This document shows, in pieces, positions 1 to 8,135 of a stretch of DNA of 64,000 bases. The DNA is taken from the NCBI RefSeq assembly GCF_002128405.1, contig NZ_NETJ01000003.1, forward strand, positions 310,001 through 374,000, given 5' to 3'. Position numbers and translations under genes: made by a program. The stretch's first letter is position 1. The number at the start of each line of letters is the position of its first letter. A model generated the notes under the pieces. That model searched no databases, was not told the origin of the DNA, and worked only from the letters and a program-made list of their open reading frames with translations. Origin of the DNA: Gottfriedia solisilvae. Lineage in GTDB: Bacteria; Bacillota; Bacilli; Bacillales; Bacillaceae_G.

Positions 1-133
1 ACCTCTTTATTCAAATTTTGAATATTTTTCCCTACTCTATATGGAAATATCAATTTTGTTTTTACTGAAAAAAGCATCGATAAATACTTAATGAAAAGGA
101 ATGTTTTGGTAACCGTTGTAGCCATTTATGAAT

Positions 134-262
134 GCGTTAGTTGGTGACAACTCCAGGATGCTCCCTTTTTAGTGGGGCGTGAGCTGAGCCTCCTCGGTGC
201 CCTGCGGGGTCTCAACCTTCCCGCATCTCCCACAGGAGTCTCGCACCTTCCGTTGTAATCAA
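134..262 (-). repeat. Dispersed GC-rich repeat, copy 1
   Basis: A segment much richer in G+C than its surroundings. It carries the blocks GTGGGGCGTGAGCTGAGCC, CCTCCTCGG, GCGGGGTCTCAA and CCCGCATCTCCCACAGGAG. The same blocks recur in reverse orientation at 3895-4020 and 44818-44942, in the same orientation at 18913-19032, and as a fragment at 19115-19175. The left end is more decayed than in the other copies. Similar intergenic repeats are familiar in Bacillus genomes. It contains no convincing gene; the open frame across it on the minus strand is a by-product of the repeat. Confidence 0.8.
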
Positions 263-374
263 CTTCTGTGTTTATTTCAATCCAAATCAAGAATATTTCA
301 GAAAATAGTTTAAGAAAAAAGTTTTTAAATTGAAGGTATATTAAAGAATTCAAAAGAAAAAGGAGATATATCAA

Positions 375-500
375 ATGTGGATTATTATGTCTGTGGTGTT
401 AGTCATTTTATTTCTCCCGATGTTTTATAAACTGAATAAGAGAATCAGTATATTAGAAGATGAAGTTCGAGAGTTAAAAGGAATTAAGAAAATCTATTAG
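375..500 (+). CDS. Small membrane protein (41 aa) with C-terminal coiled coil
   Basis: A 41-residue frame starting MWIIMSVVLVILF, preceded by a good ribosome site (AAAGGAGATAT, about 8 bases before the ATG). Residues 2-17 form one hydrophobic segment. Residues 18-38 are highly charged with a heptad-like pattern (KLNKRISILEDEVRELKG), suggesting a short cytoplasmic coiled coil after a single membrane anchor. The architecture resembles many small anchored peptides of Bacillus, but I recognise no specific family. It stands alone between the GC-rich repeat and hpt, which is on the other strand. The ribosome site and coherent domain pattern support it as real; function is unknown. Confidence 0.6.
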   Translation: MWIIMSVVLVILFLPMFYKLNKRISILEDEVRELKGIKKIY

Positions 501-679
501 TGACGTTTAAATAAAATGAAATTAATGGATTTATTCATAAGTGTACGTTTATCAGCTTTTTAATTAGTGCTTGGAAGTCAGCAGAAGAAGTGAAAAAAAT
601 AGAACTGACATTCCCAGAGGAATAGAAAATCATTTTAGATTTAATAGATAGGAATCGGTTAGTTAACAATACTTGTCAT

Positions 680-713
680 AAAAAAGGATCGTTCGAATTC
701 TAACAAACGATCC
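680..713 (-). terminator. Terminator of hpt
   Basis: GGATCGTT (686-693) pairs with AACGATCC (706-713), with an A-run at 680-685 that becomes the U-tail on the minus strand. It lies 22 bases after the hpt stop codon, so it fits as a Rho-independent terminator for that gene. The stretch 501-679 between the small peptide gene and this hairpin holds nothing I can identify. Confidence 0.8.
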
Positions 714-735
714 TAATTCTTAATTTGAATACCGC

Positions 736-1263
736 CTAGTACTCCTCTACTGTCGCTATATATGGGAGGTTTCTATATTTTTGTGCATAGTCAATTCCAT
801 AGCCAACGATGAATTCATCAGGAATGACGAATCCGACATAATCAACAGGCAAGTCAATTTTTCTTCGTTCAGGCTTGTCCAATAAAGTACAAATCTTAAT
901 GTTTCGTGGTTTATGTAATTGGAGATGATCCTTTAAGAAATGCAATGTTAACCCGCTATCAATGATGTCCTCAATTACAACTACATTTTTGTTTGTAATA
1001 TTTGAGTCAAGGTCCTTTAATAGTTTCACTTTACCAGTAGATTCTGTTTGGTCACTATAGCTTGAGACGGAAATAAAATCTACATTAATATCACTATTCA
1101 TTTCTCTAATTAAATCAGCTGCAAAAACAAAAGAACCTTTTAGTACAACAATCATTACAACAGATTCATTGTTAAAATCCCTTTCTATTTCTTCGGCAAT
1201 TTGTTTTACTCTTTGTTTCAAATCAGATTCAGAAATTAGCGTATCTTTTATTCGATATGGCAT
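736..1263 (-). CDS. hpt: Hypoxanthine phosphoribosyltransferase
   Basis: Transfers phosphoribose from PRPP to hypoxanthine or guanine in purine salvage in the cytosol. The 175 residues match the usual length of bacterial Hpt. The PRPP-binding signature VVVIEDIIDSGLTL is near residues 94-107, and the C-terminal FVIPDEFIVGYGIDYAQKYR block near 145-164 is typical of HPRTs. The start has a strong ribosome site (TAAGGAGGAATACAA). In most Bacillus the essential hpt lies between tilS and ftsH. Here it is a single-gene unit with its own terminator, so it may be a second copy; that is inference. Confidence 0.95.
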   Translation of the reverse strand: MPYRIKDTLISESDLKQRVKQIAEEIERDFNNESVVMIVVLKGSFVFAADLIREMNSDINVDFISVSSYSDQTESTGKVKLLKDLDSNITNKNVVVIEDIIDSGLTLHFLKDHLQLHKPRNIKICTLLDKPERRKIDLPVDYVGFVIPDEFIVGYGIDYAQKYRNLPYIATVEEY

Positions 1264-1428
1264 TTGTATTCCTCCTTACCAAATTAATGGTTTATTAAAC
1301 TTTTAAATTTTCATAAAGACAGTTTCATTATAACCAATTAATAGTGTTTATTACTAAGTTATATGTTTATTAATGAAGTGACTTCAGTTTGGTAATAATA
1401 GCCATATACTAATTATGGAGGTTATTAC

Positions 1429-2967
1429 ATGAACGAAAAAATTGACTACAATGGCTTACCGAAACATTCTAAGCCTATGTGGAGAAGTGGTTTAAATGTC
1501 CCTTCCTTCCAACCATATACAGAAGATGAAGAGTTTGATGTTGTTATTGTTGGTGCAGGAATTACCGGGATTTCAACTGCCTACTTTTTAACTCAAGCAG
1601 GGATGAAGGTTGCAATTCTAGACGCTAATAAAATTTTGAATGGCACGACTGGTCATACGACTGCAAAAGTAACGGCTCAACATGATTTAATCTATGATGA
1701 GTTAATTCAAAATTTTGGACTAGAGAAGGCAAGAATCTATTATGAATCCTCAAAAGATGCCATGGATTTTGTAAAAAAATACAGTACTGATAATCAAATA
1801 GACTGTAATTTAGAGATTCGGGATGCTATTATTTATACAAATTCAGATCAATATGTAAATAATTTACATAAAGAATTAAAAGCTTATGATTTACTAGGAA
1901 TCGACTCGGCTAGTTCTGAAAGTACAGCTTTACCTTTACAATCTAAGTTTTCAATATCAATGAAAAATCAAGCACAGTTCCATCCATTAAAATATTTAAT
2001 TCACATGTTAAAGGAATCTATTGAAATAGGATTACGTGTATATGAGGAAACTGTTGCAATTGATGTAGAACCTGGCAAAATAGCACAAGTCATTACGCAA
2101 AGTGGAAAGAGAATTAAATGTAAGCATGTAGTTAGTGCATCTCATTTTCCTTTCTATGATGGTATGAAATTGTTTTTTGCAAAAATGCATGCAGACCGTT
2201 CATACGTTTTAGCAGCTAAACTTAAATCACCTTTCCCTAAAGGAATGTATTTAAGTGCAGAAGATCCAAAAAGATCACTAAGAACAATACAATATAATAA
2301 TGAAGAATTAGTGTTGATTGGAGGAGAAGGTCATAAAACAGGCGTAGAAACTCGTACAATGAGTTTTTATGAGAATTTGAAACAATTTGGTGATGAAGTC
2401 TTTGGTATTGATGATGTGAAATATAGATGGTCAACACAAGACTTAGTGACTTTAGATAATGTTCCTTACATTGGTCGATATTCAGAAAATCATCATAATA
2501 TTTATGTTGCCACTGGCTTCCGTAAGTGGGGAATGACAAATGGTACTGTTTCTGCCAAATTAATTAGTAATTTAATTTTAGAAAAGGACGCTCCAAATGC
2601 AGAATTATTCTCTCCTTCTAGATTTCAAGCTAACCCTAGCATTAAGCATTTCTTGATGCAAAATATTGATGTGGCTAAACATTTAATTGAAGGGAAACTA
2701 GAGCCAGTTTCTAGAAAAATAGAAGAATTATATAATGATGAAGGATCTGTTGTATCGCTTGATGGGAAACGTGTGGGAGCGTATAAAGATGTAAATGGAA
2801 AGGTTCATTGTGTTGATACAACCTGTACCCATTTAGGCTGTGAAGTTGAATGGAATAATGGAGAAAAATCATGGGATTGTCCTTGTCATGGATCTAGATT
2901 TTCAATTTATGGTGAGGTTCTTGAAGGACCTGCCGATCAGCCATTAAAGCAAGTCTTTACCCAATAA
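1429..2967 (+). CDS. yhfW: FAD-dependent oxidoreductase with C-terminal Rieske domain (YhfW-like)
   Basis: A fusion of a DAO-type FAD oxidoreductase with a Rieske [2Fe-2S] domain, the same layout and length (512 aa) as B. subtilis YhfW (about 509 aa). Residues about 35-65 hold the dinucleotide-binding motif VVIVGAGITGISTAYFL. Residues about 465-495 hold both Rieske cluster boxes, CTHLGC and CPCHGS, so the cluster should be intact. The substrate is not known for this family. It is followed 26 bases later by an SDR gene on the same strand with no terminator between, so the two probably form an operon ending at the hairpin at 3764. Confidence 0.88.
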   Translation: MNEKIDYNGLPKHSKPMWRSGLNVPSFQPYTEDEEFDVVIVGAGITGISTAYFLTQAGMKVAILDANKILNGTTGHTTAKVTAQHDLIYDELIQNFGLEKARIYYESSKDAMDFVKKYSTDNQIDCNLEIRDAIIYTNSDQYVNNLHKELKAYDLLGIDSASSESTALPLQSKFSISMKNQAQFHPLKYLIHMLKESIEIGLRVYEETVAIDVEPGKIAQVITQSGKRIKCKHVVSASHFPFYDGMKLFFAKMHADRSYVLAAKLKSPFPKGMYLSAEDPKRSLRTIQYNNEELVLIGGEGHKTGVETRTMSFYENLKQFGDEVFGIDDVKYRWSTQDLVTLDNVPYIGRYSENHHNIYVATGFRKWGMTNGTVSAKLISNLILEKDAPNAELFSPSRFQANPSIKHFLMQNIDVAKHLIEGKLEPVSRKIEELYNDEGSVVSLDGKRVGAYKDVNGKVHCVDTTCTHLGCEVEWNNGEKSWDCPCHGSRFSIYGEVLEGPADQPLKQVFTQ

Positions 2968-2993
2968 AATAGAAGAATCTTGAGGAGAAACGA

Positions 2994-3761
2994 ATGAATC
3001 AAAATAAAATAGCGATTATTACTGGTGCTAGTAGATTAAATGGGATTGGTGCAGCCATTTGCCGTCAATTAGCTGATGAAGGTTATGATATATTTTTTAC
3101 CTATTGGACATCATACGATCAAGAAATGCCTTGGGGAATCGAGCATGATGAACCTCAATTACTAAAAGATGAATGCAGCGCAAAAGGTGTAAGAGTTGCA
3201 TCACTTGAAATTGATTTATCAAATGAAGATGCGCCGAATCAACTATTTCAGCAAGTAATAAATGAACTTGGTTATCCAAGTATTTTAATTAATAATGCAG
3301 CTTATTCTACAAATAATGATTTTTCTAATTTAACTGCACAAGACTTAAACAATCATTATGATATAAATATTCGTGCTACAACATTATTAAGTATCTTATT
3401 TGCTAGACATTTTAAATATAAAAATGGTGGTAGAATTATCAATCTAACATCTGGCCAATTTAAAGGACCGATGCCAGGAGAACTTGCCTATGCAACAACA
3501 AAGGGTGCAATTGATGCATTAACAATCACCTTATCAGCTGAAGTCGCAAATTTAGGCATTACAGTAAATGCTATAAATCCAGGTCCAACCAATACGGGTT
3601 GGATGACTGATGAAATCAAAAATCATATTCTTCCGTCATTTCCATTAGGGAGAATAGGGGAGCCCACAGATGTGGCAAGATTGATTAAATTTTTAGTCAG
3701 TGACGATGGTGAATGGATCACAGGTCAAATCCTACACTCAGAAGGTGGATTTAGAAGATAA
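2994..3761 (+). CDS. SDR-family oxidoreductase
   Basis: A 255-residue short-chain dehydrogenase/reductase. The N-terminal cofactor loop is the divergent TGASRLNGIGAAIC, with two extra residues inside the usual TGxxxGIG. ILINNAAYS is the NNAG-like motif, and the catalytic YxxxK appears as YATTK near residue 165, preceded by the catalytic Ser in LTSGQ. GGFRR closes the C-terminus, as in FabG-like SDRs. The ribosome site TTGAGGAGAAACGA decides the start. It probably shares a transcript with the YhfW-like gene. Substrate unknown; FabG-like annotation would be too specific. Confidence 0.85.
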   Translation: MNQNKIAIITGASRLNGIGAAICRQLADEGYDIFFTYWTSYDQEMPWGIEHDEPQLLKDECSAKGVRVASLEIDLSNEDAPNQLFQQVINELGYPSILINNAAYSTNNDFSNLTAQDLNNHYDINIRATTLLSILFARHFKYKNGGRIINLTSGQFKGPMPGELAYATTKGAIDALTITLSAEVANLGITVNAINPGPTNTGWMTDEIKNHILPSFPLGRIGEPTDVARLIKFLVSDDGEWITGQILHSEGGFRR

Positions 3762-3763
3762 TA

Positions 3764-3806
3764 AAAAAGGTCATATTCTAGTGAAAACTAAGGATATGAC
3801 CTTTTT
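3764..3806 (+). terminator. Terminator after the yhfW-SDR unit
   Basis: AAAAAAGGTCATAT pairs with ATATGACCTTTTT across a 17-base loop, three bases after the SDR stop codon and ending in a T-run. Confidence 0.85.
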
Positions 3807-3894
3807 CGTTTTTATATCAAACAGTAAAGGTAAGGCTTATTAATAAAGAAGGAACAGATAAAAAAGCTCTTAGAGTCCTCACATTAAAACATAA

Positions 3895-4020
3895 TGATTG
3901 AAACGGAAGGTGCTCGACTCCTATGGGAGATGCGGGAAGGCTGAGACCCCGCAGGCTTGCCGAGGAGGCTTCAGCTCACGCCCCATGGAAAGCGAGCATC
4001 CTGGAGTGGAAATCAACGCA
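3895..4020 (+). repeat. Dispersed GC-rich repeat, copy 2
   Basis: Reverse-orientation copy of the repeat at 134-262, with better preserved ends: it runs from GATTGAAACGGAAGGTGC to GGAGTGGAAATCAACGCA. Shared internal blocks are GGGAGATGCGGGAAGGCTGA and GCCGAGGAGGC. It lies between two transcription units, 89 bases after a terminator. Confidence 0.85.
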
Positions 4021-4043
4021 TTCTCTTTTTATTAATGTTTTTA

Positions 4044-4583
4044 TCATCTACAATATTCCATTACATAACAGTCTCTAAATTCACCTTCATGAAATTCATG
4101 TTTTGGAAGAATTTTTACTTTTTTAAAGCCACACTTCATATAACAAGCAATTGCCCGTTCATTCCATGTTTGAGGATCCATAACGATTTTGTCAGCATTT
4201 AGTTTCTTTGTTAAATAATCAATCATTGCTGTGACAAGTTGGCTACCAATTCCTTTATTCCAATAATCTACCTCTCCGATAAATTGATCCATTCCATAAA
4301 GTTTTTCAGATGTATTCTCATACCCATACTCTACTTTACCTTCATCAACTAATTCATAATATTGAATATATCCAATTTCTTTGTCCCCATATTCAACAAT
4401 ACACATTGTGACCGACTCATCTTTGCTTAAAAAAACAGAACGAACTTTTTCCTCATTAAATGGGTTATCTCTGCCTTCATAATATTGAAGAACATTTTGA
4501 TCTGATAGCCATTTAACTAAAAATGGTATGTCATTTTCATTGATAAGCCTTACCTTTAATTGACCATTTTGAAAAATCATCAT
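4044..4583 (-). CDS. GNAT acetyltransferase, AAC(6')-like
   Basis: A 179-residue Gcn5-related N-acetyltransferase. The acetyl-CoA loop is DYWNKGIGSQLVTAMIDYL (about residues 107-125), preceded by GMDQFIGE, and the C-terminal half has DPQTWNERAIACYMKCGFKK. This GMDQFIGE-x-WNKGIG pattern is the one found in aminoglycoside 6'-N-acetyltransferases (Acetyltransf_8 group), so it may acetylate aminoglycosides or a related amine. Resistance is not shown by sequence alone. A good ribosome site (ATAGGAGGAATA) precedes the ATG. It is transcribed away from the adjacent deaminase gene. Confidence 0.75.
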   Translation of the reverse strand: MMIFQNGQLKVRLINENDIPFLVKWLSDQNVLQYYEGRDNPFNEEKVRSVFLSKDESVTMCIVEYGDKEIGYIQYYELVDEGKVEYGYENTSEKLYGMDQFIGEVDYWNKGIGSQLVTAMIDYLTKKLNADKIVMDPQTWNERAIACYMKCGFKKVKILPKHEFHEGEFRDCYVMEYCR

Positions 4584-4766
4584 TATTCCTCCTATATCCT
4601 AACAAGATGTAATTCGTTTTTCGTAAAATGAAATCCTCTATAACCGATATGAAAAAGAGGACTGTTTTCCATAATGAAGAAATAAATAAGGAGTTAACTT
4701 CCATAAATAAAAGTAACCAAAAATTATTATCAAACACCATATCTTGCAATGAAAGAAGGATATTCG

Positions 4767-5192
4767 ATGGAAAAGTATCAACTAACACAGGAAGATTTTG
4801 AATTAATAGAGGCTGCAAAAGAAAAAATCATTTCGTTATATGAAGATGATAGGCATCATGTAGGAGCTGCAATTCGTATAAAATCAGGAAAGGTTGTTTC
4901 TGCAGTACATATAGAGGCATATATCGGTAGAGTATCAGTTTGTGCTGAAGCCATTACGATTGGAAAGGCAATCTCTGATGGGAACAAAGGATTTGATACG
5001 ATCGTAGCGGTAAGACATCCATATTCAGATGAAGTAAATAGAGAGATAAAAGTAGTAAGTCCGTGCGGAATGTGCAGAGAACTAATTTCTGATTACTCAC
5101 CAAATTGCTTTGTGATTATTGAAGATAAAGGTGAAATTATCAAAGTGAAAATTCATGAACTGCTTCCATTAAAGTATAAGAGAGAGAATTAA
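4767..5192 (+). CDS. bsr: Blasticidin-S deaminase-like cytidine deaminase family enzyme
   Basis: A 141-residue zinc deaminase. From memory it closely follows Bacillus cereus Bsr along its whole length: YEDDRHHVGAAIR, SAVHIEAYIGRVSVCAEAI, FDTIVAVRHPYSDEV and VSPCGMCRELISDY. The zinc ligands are Cys of VCAEA and the two Cys of PCGMC; the Glu of CAE is the proton shuttle. Ordinary cytidine deaminases have a NxxYS/xAE arrangement instead. An in-frame ATG at 4749 exists, but AAGAAGG eight bases before the ATG at 4767 and family length favour the later start. The likely role is inactivation of blasticidin-type aminoacyl-nucleosides in the cytosol; that specificity is inferred. Confidence 0.82.
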   Translation: MEKYQLTQEDFELIEAAKEKIISLYEDDRHHVGAAIRIKSGKVVSAVHIEAYIGRVSVCAEAITIGKAISDGNKGFDTIVAVRHPYSDEVNREIKVVSPCGMCRELISDYSPNCFVIIEDKGEIIKVKIHELLPLKYKREN

Positions 5193-5207
5193 ATGGGGGA
5201 AAAAAGG

Positions 5208-5651
5208 ATGCCAATTACAAAAGAAGAACTATTAAAGCACAATCGTCATGTGAGCTTATGGGTTCATTCATTAAATGAACTGTCAGAAGAAAAATGGCGA
5301 AAACCAATTGCAGAAAATAAATGGACTGTTGCTGAAATAATCTCTCATTTGAGTGCGTGGGATTTATACATTATTGAACATCGATTAGCCATTGAAAATG
5401 AGGATTTTCCAATTAGCCCTATTGTAGAAAAGTTTAATACTACTGCTGCTGAATATGCTAGAAATCATTCAAAAGAAACGATTTTAAATGAATTTGCAGT
5501 GAATCGTCAAAAATTGATTGAGTGTATTGAGAATATTGATGTTCAAAAACTTCAAACACCATTTTATCGTAATTTAACAATTCTACAGTATTTGGGCGGT
5601 TTTATTGAACACGATTTACACCATCAAAAACAAATCCTGGATGTTATCTAA
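5208..5651 (+). CDS. DinB-like (four-helix) protein
   Basis: About 147 residues in a DinB/YfiT-like four-helix arrangement. The conserved histidines appear as ISHLSAWD near residue 45 and EHDLHHQKQI near the C-terminus, the usual three-His metal-site layout of the superfamily. The frame is open from an ATG at 5193, directly after the upstream stop codon. GGGGGAAAAAAGG before the ATG at 5208 makes that start more likely. It follows the bsr-like gene without a terminator, so the two are probably cotranscribed. Family members include thiol-dependent transferases, but the reaction is unknown here. Confidence 0.75.
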   Translation: MPITKEELLKHNRHVSLWVHSLNELSEEKWRKPIAENKWTVAEIISHLSAWDLYIIEHRLAIENEDFPISPIVEKFNTTAAEYARNHSKETILNEFAVNRQKLIECIENIDVQKLQTPFYRNLTILQYLGGFIEHDLHHQKQILDVI

Positions 5652-5744
5652 ATTGCTACTTGCACTTCAACCTTTTTGACAATATATAGCTATATCAAAA
5701 CAACATACGTTTTACAATGAAGTAAATGAGAGAAGGCGTAAAAA

Positions 5745-6656
5745 GTGTTTATTCATCTATTATTAGAAGTCATGGTACCATTATTTTTTTATGTCATATT
5801 AGGGTATACATTTAACAAAATATTCAAATTGCACTTAAGCACATTAACGACTCTATTAGTCTATTTATTTTTACCTGTTGCTGTTTTTATGAAAATGTAT
5901 AGTAGTCCTTTATCTGGTGAAGTAGCAGGTAGCATTCTGCTATTTTTGATAATACAGTACGCCTTAATGTCTTTTGTTTCATTAATAGCTTGTAGAATAA
6001 GAGGCATTGAGCCAAGTATGAGAGGGGCGTTTGCCAATAGTATTGCATTAAATAATTCCGGCAATCTAGGCCTGCCAGTTAATGCTTTAGTATTTAAAAA
6101 TGATCCATTTGCAATGAGTATTGGAGTCTTAATCGTCCTGTTTCAAAATATCATGACATTTACTGTTGGAATTTATAATGCAGAAGCAACTGTAAAGATG
6201 AAGGAAGCAATCATAAAAATGTTAAAACTTCCAATCTTATATAGTGTGGTGTTAGGGTTTATCCTCCAGTTATCTCACGTGGAATTGTCTGATGGGATTG
6301 TTTCAGTTTTTGATCCGATTACAGCTGCTTTTGCACCATTTGCATTAATAACTTTAGGTGCTCAATTAGCGGAATCTGGTAATGATATTGATTGGGCTAA
6401 TTTAGGACTTAGCAATTTTCTAAGATTAATTGGTGCTCCATTATTAGCATATGGAATCATACTAATCTTTGGATTTGAGGGTATTATTGCAAAAGCGTTA
6501 TTTATTGGAAGTGCTTTTCCAAGCTCGAGAAATAGTGCATTATTATCCTTTAAAGGACCACACGCTAGTTTTGCGGCACAAACAGTGATTTCTTCTACAA
6601 TCATTAGTAGTGTCACTATACCAATTGTTATTCAACTTTCCGATATTCTATTTTAA
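5745..6656 (+). CDS. AEC-family (auxin efflux carrier-like) transporter
   Basis: A 303-residue membrane protein with about ten hydrophobic segments in two halves, starting FIHLLLEVMVPLFFYVILGY. The central NSIALNNSGNLGLPV block is characteristic of AEC/BASS-fold permeases related to MleP and B. subtilis YwkB. It starts with GTG, with GAGAGAAGG eight bases upstream. Family members export or exchange small organic acids or amino acids. The substrate cannot be read from the sequence, and no neighbouring enzyme hints at one. Confidence 0.85.
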   Translation: MFIHLLLEVMVPLFFYVILGYTFNKIFKLHLSTLTTLLVYLFLPVAVFMKMYSSPLSGEVAGSILLFLIIQYALMSFVSLIACRIRGIEPSMRGAFANSIALNNSGNLGLPVNALVFKNDPFAMSIGVLIVLFQNIMTFTVGIYNAEATVKMKEAIIKMLKLPILYSVVLGFILQLSHVELSDGIVSVFDPITAAFAPFALITLGAQLAESGNDIDWANLGLSNFLRLIGAPLLAYGIILIFGFEGIIAKALFIGSAFPSSRNSALLSFKGPHASFAAQTVISSTIISSVTIPIVIQLSDILF

Positions 6657-6698
6657 GTTCAAAGTGTTTTGCTCTTTAAGACAAATCACTTTGAACTT
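6655..6698 (+). terminator. Perfect hairpin after the AEC gene
   Basis: AAGTTCAAAGTG (6655-6666) pairs perfectly with CACTTTGAACTT (6687-6698); the first bases overlap the stop codon. The following T-run is short (TTTA), so termination may be partial. Confidence 0.6.
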
Positions 6699-6758
6699 TA
6701 TGTGCTTCCTATCAATTATAAAAAGAATGAAGTTTGACATGTTAAAAAGGAGTTTAGA

Positions 6759-7337
6759 ATGGATTGTAAAACCGAAGAAGATATTATGAAGTTAATTAAA
6801 GAAGACGTGTGGATGATGGACATTTTAAATACTGCAAAAACGTTACAACTACCTGACTGGTGGATTTGTGCAGGTTTTGTGCGATCTAAAATTTGGGACA
6901 ATTTACACGGATTTGAAGAAAGAACAAGACTTGAAGATATTGATGTTATTTATTTTGATCCAGCAAATTTAGATGAATCAATTGAAAAGAAATATGAAGA
7001 AATATTAAAGGACTTAAGAATGGATATTCCTTGGTCGGTTAAAAATGAAGCAAGAATGCATTTGAAAAATAATATTAAACCTTATCAATCATGTGTTGAT
7101 GCTATATCAAAGTTTCCAGAAACTGCAACAGCACTTGGCGTAAAGTTAAATGAGATGGATGAGATTATTTTAACAGCGCCATGTGGAGTAGATGATGCCA
7201 TTAATGGAATCATAAAACCTTCACCACATTTCTTAAATAGTAGAGGGGCAATTGAAATATTTGAAGCACGATTACTTCAGAAAAATTGGAAACAAAAATG
7301 GCATATGTTACAAATCAAAGAAACCTATCAAAAATAA
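6759..7337 (+). CDS. Nucleotidyltransferase-family protein (NTP_transf_6/DUF925-like)
   Basis: A 192-residue protein of the family often annotated nucleotidyltransferase (COG3575-like). The expected blocks are present: DWWICAGFVRSKIWD, TRLEDIDVIYFD (the acidic residues of the polymerase-beta fold), and PWSVKNEARMH. AAAAGGAG lies upstream of the ATG. It appears monocistronic between a hairpin and the following lipoprotein gene. No substrate is known for the family to my knowledge. Confidence 0.82.
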   Translation: MDCKTEEDIMKLIKEDVWMMDILNTAKTLQLPDWWICAGFVRSKIWDNLHGFEERTRLEDIDVIYFDPANLDESIEKKYEEILKDLRMDIPWSVKNEARMHLKNNIKPYQSCVDAISKFPETATALGVKLNEMDEIILTAPCGVDDAINGIIKPSPHFLNSRGAIEIFEARLLQKNWKQKWHMLQIKETYQK

Positions 7338-7397
7338 AGAATAAGTCATAGAACAATTTTAATTAGTTTTTAATAAGATACTTAGGGGGGCTACGCA

Positions 7398-7859
7398 ATG
7401 AAAAAACATTTGTTTATTAGTTTGGCAATTGTAAGCATTCTTTGTATATCAGGTTGTCAAACAAATGACAATGGTAAAAAGGATGGGAAGGTAACGGTGG
7501 AAGATAAGGATAAGAAACCAGCAGTTGAGGATCAAATCTTAGCTGAAAATGAAGTTTTTAAAGTTACTTCAATCGTTAGAGAAGAAACGGTAAATAATGT
7601 TTTTGAAGTAGAAGGAACAGCGAGTGTATTTGAAGCGATGTTTAAGTATCGTTTGGAAGATGGGCATAACGTATTAGCTGAAGGAAGTGTTATGGCAGAT
7701 AAAGGGGCTCCAGATTGGGGTAACTTTAAAATAAAGATAAGTCATAACCAACCATCAAGCCCAAATGGTGTATTAACGATTTATGTTGCGAGTGCTAAAG
7801 ATGGTACTGCAGAAAATGAACTAAATATCCCAGTTGAGTTTGCAAATTTTGAAAGATAA
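7398..7859 (+). CDS. Lipoprotein with Gmad2-like immunoglobulin fold
   Basis: A 153-residue predicted lipoprotein. Residues 1-20 form a signal peptide ending in the lipobox CISGC, then comes a charged linker rich in Lys and Asp, and residues about 55-150 are beta-rich with GTASVFEAMFKYRL and SSPNGVLTIYVASAKDG. These blocks resemble the Gmad2 domain found in spore-germination and sporulation lipoproteins (GerM neighbours). It would sit on the outer face of the membrane. The ribosome site is TTAGGGGGGCTACGC. A terminator follows directly, so it is a single-gene unit. Link to germination is inference from the domain. Confidence 0.75.
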   Translation: MKKHLFISLAIVSILCISGCQTNDNGKKDGKVTVEDKDKKPAVEDQILAENEVFKVTSIVREETVNNVFEVEGTASVFEAMFKYRLEDGHNVLAEGSVMADKGAPDWGNFKIKISHNQPSSPNGVLTIYVASAKDGTAENELNIPVEFANFER

Positions 7860-7863
7860 TAGA

Positions 7864-7895
7864 AAGACTTTAGCTACATGCTAAAGTCTTTTTTT
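7864..7895 (+). terminator. Terminator after the Gmad2-like lipoprotein gene
   Basis: AAGACTTTAGC pairs with GCTAAAGTCTT across a five-base loop, followed by seven T residues. Confidence 0.9.
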
Positions 7896-7930
7896 GTTTA
7901 TTTTAAAGAAATCATCATATATGGAATCTA

Positions 7931-7953
7931 TTATCATTATGAAATAATGATAA
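7931..7953. promoter_or_regulatory. AT-rich palindrome upstream of the two-component system
   Basis: TTATCATTAT and ATAATGATAA form perfect 10-bp arms around GAA. It is not a terminator (no T-run) and the arms are in the opposite sense to a Fur box. It lies 183 bases before the response regulator gene and could be a protein site, but nothing identifies the protein. Confidence 0.3.
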
Positions 7954-8007
7954 AATGAGTAGAATGTAAATTGTTACATAAACTAGATTGTTCAGTTACA
8001 TTAAAAA

Positions 8008-8029
8008 TTTCTAATGAATTTCTAATGAA
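8008..8029 (+). promoter_or_regulatory. Perfect 11-bp tandem repeat, probable response-regulator site
   Basis: TTTCTAATGAA occurs twice with no gap (8008-8018 and 8019-8029). Direct repeats with 10-11 bp period are the usual binding geometry for OmpR/PhoB-type dimers, and an OmpR-type gene begins 106 bases downstream. Autoregulation by that protein is therefore the simplest reading, but it is inferred. Confidence 0.45.
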
Positions 8030-8135
8030 ATTTTAAAAAATATATAAGTTCGTTTTCATTTTTTACAGATATGCTTATTAAAGACAAAGAATGATTTTAT
8101 AAGTGTTATTATAAAAAAAATGAGGGATAAAATAA

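Noticed and set aside
126-374. An 82-codon minus-strand frame across the first GC-rich repeat
   Set aside because: The frame is open only because of the repeat's base composition, and similar frames arise in the other copies without conservation of the flanking residues.
501-679. Remnant of a decayed gene between the small peptide gene and hpt
   Set aside because: Short stretches can be read as peptide in several frames, but none is long or recognisable enough to call a pseudogene.
7931-7953. Fur or PerR box reading of the TTATCATTAT/ATAATGATAA palindrome
   Set aside because: The half-sites face the opposite way from a Fur box (ATAATGAT/ATCATTAT) and do not fit the PerR pattern TTATAAT-N-ATTATAA.
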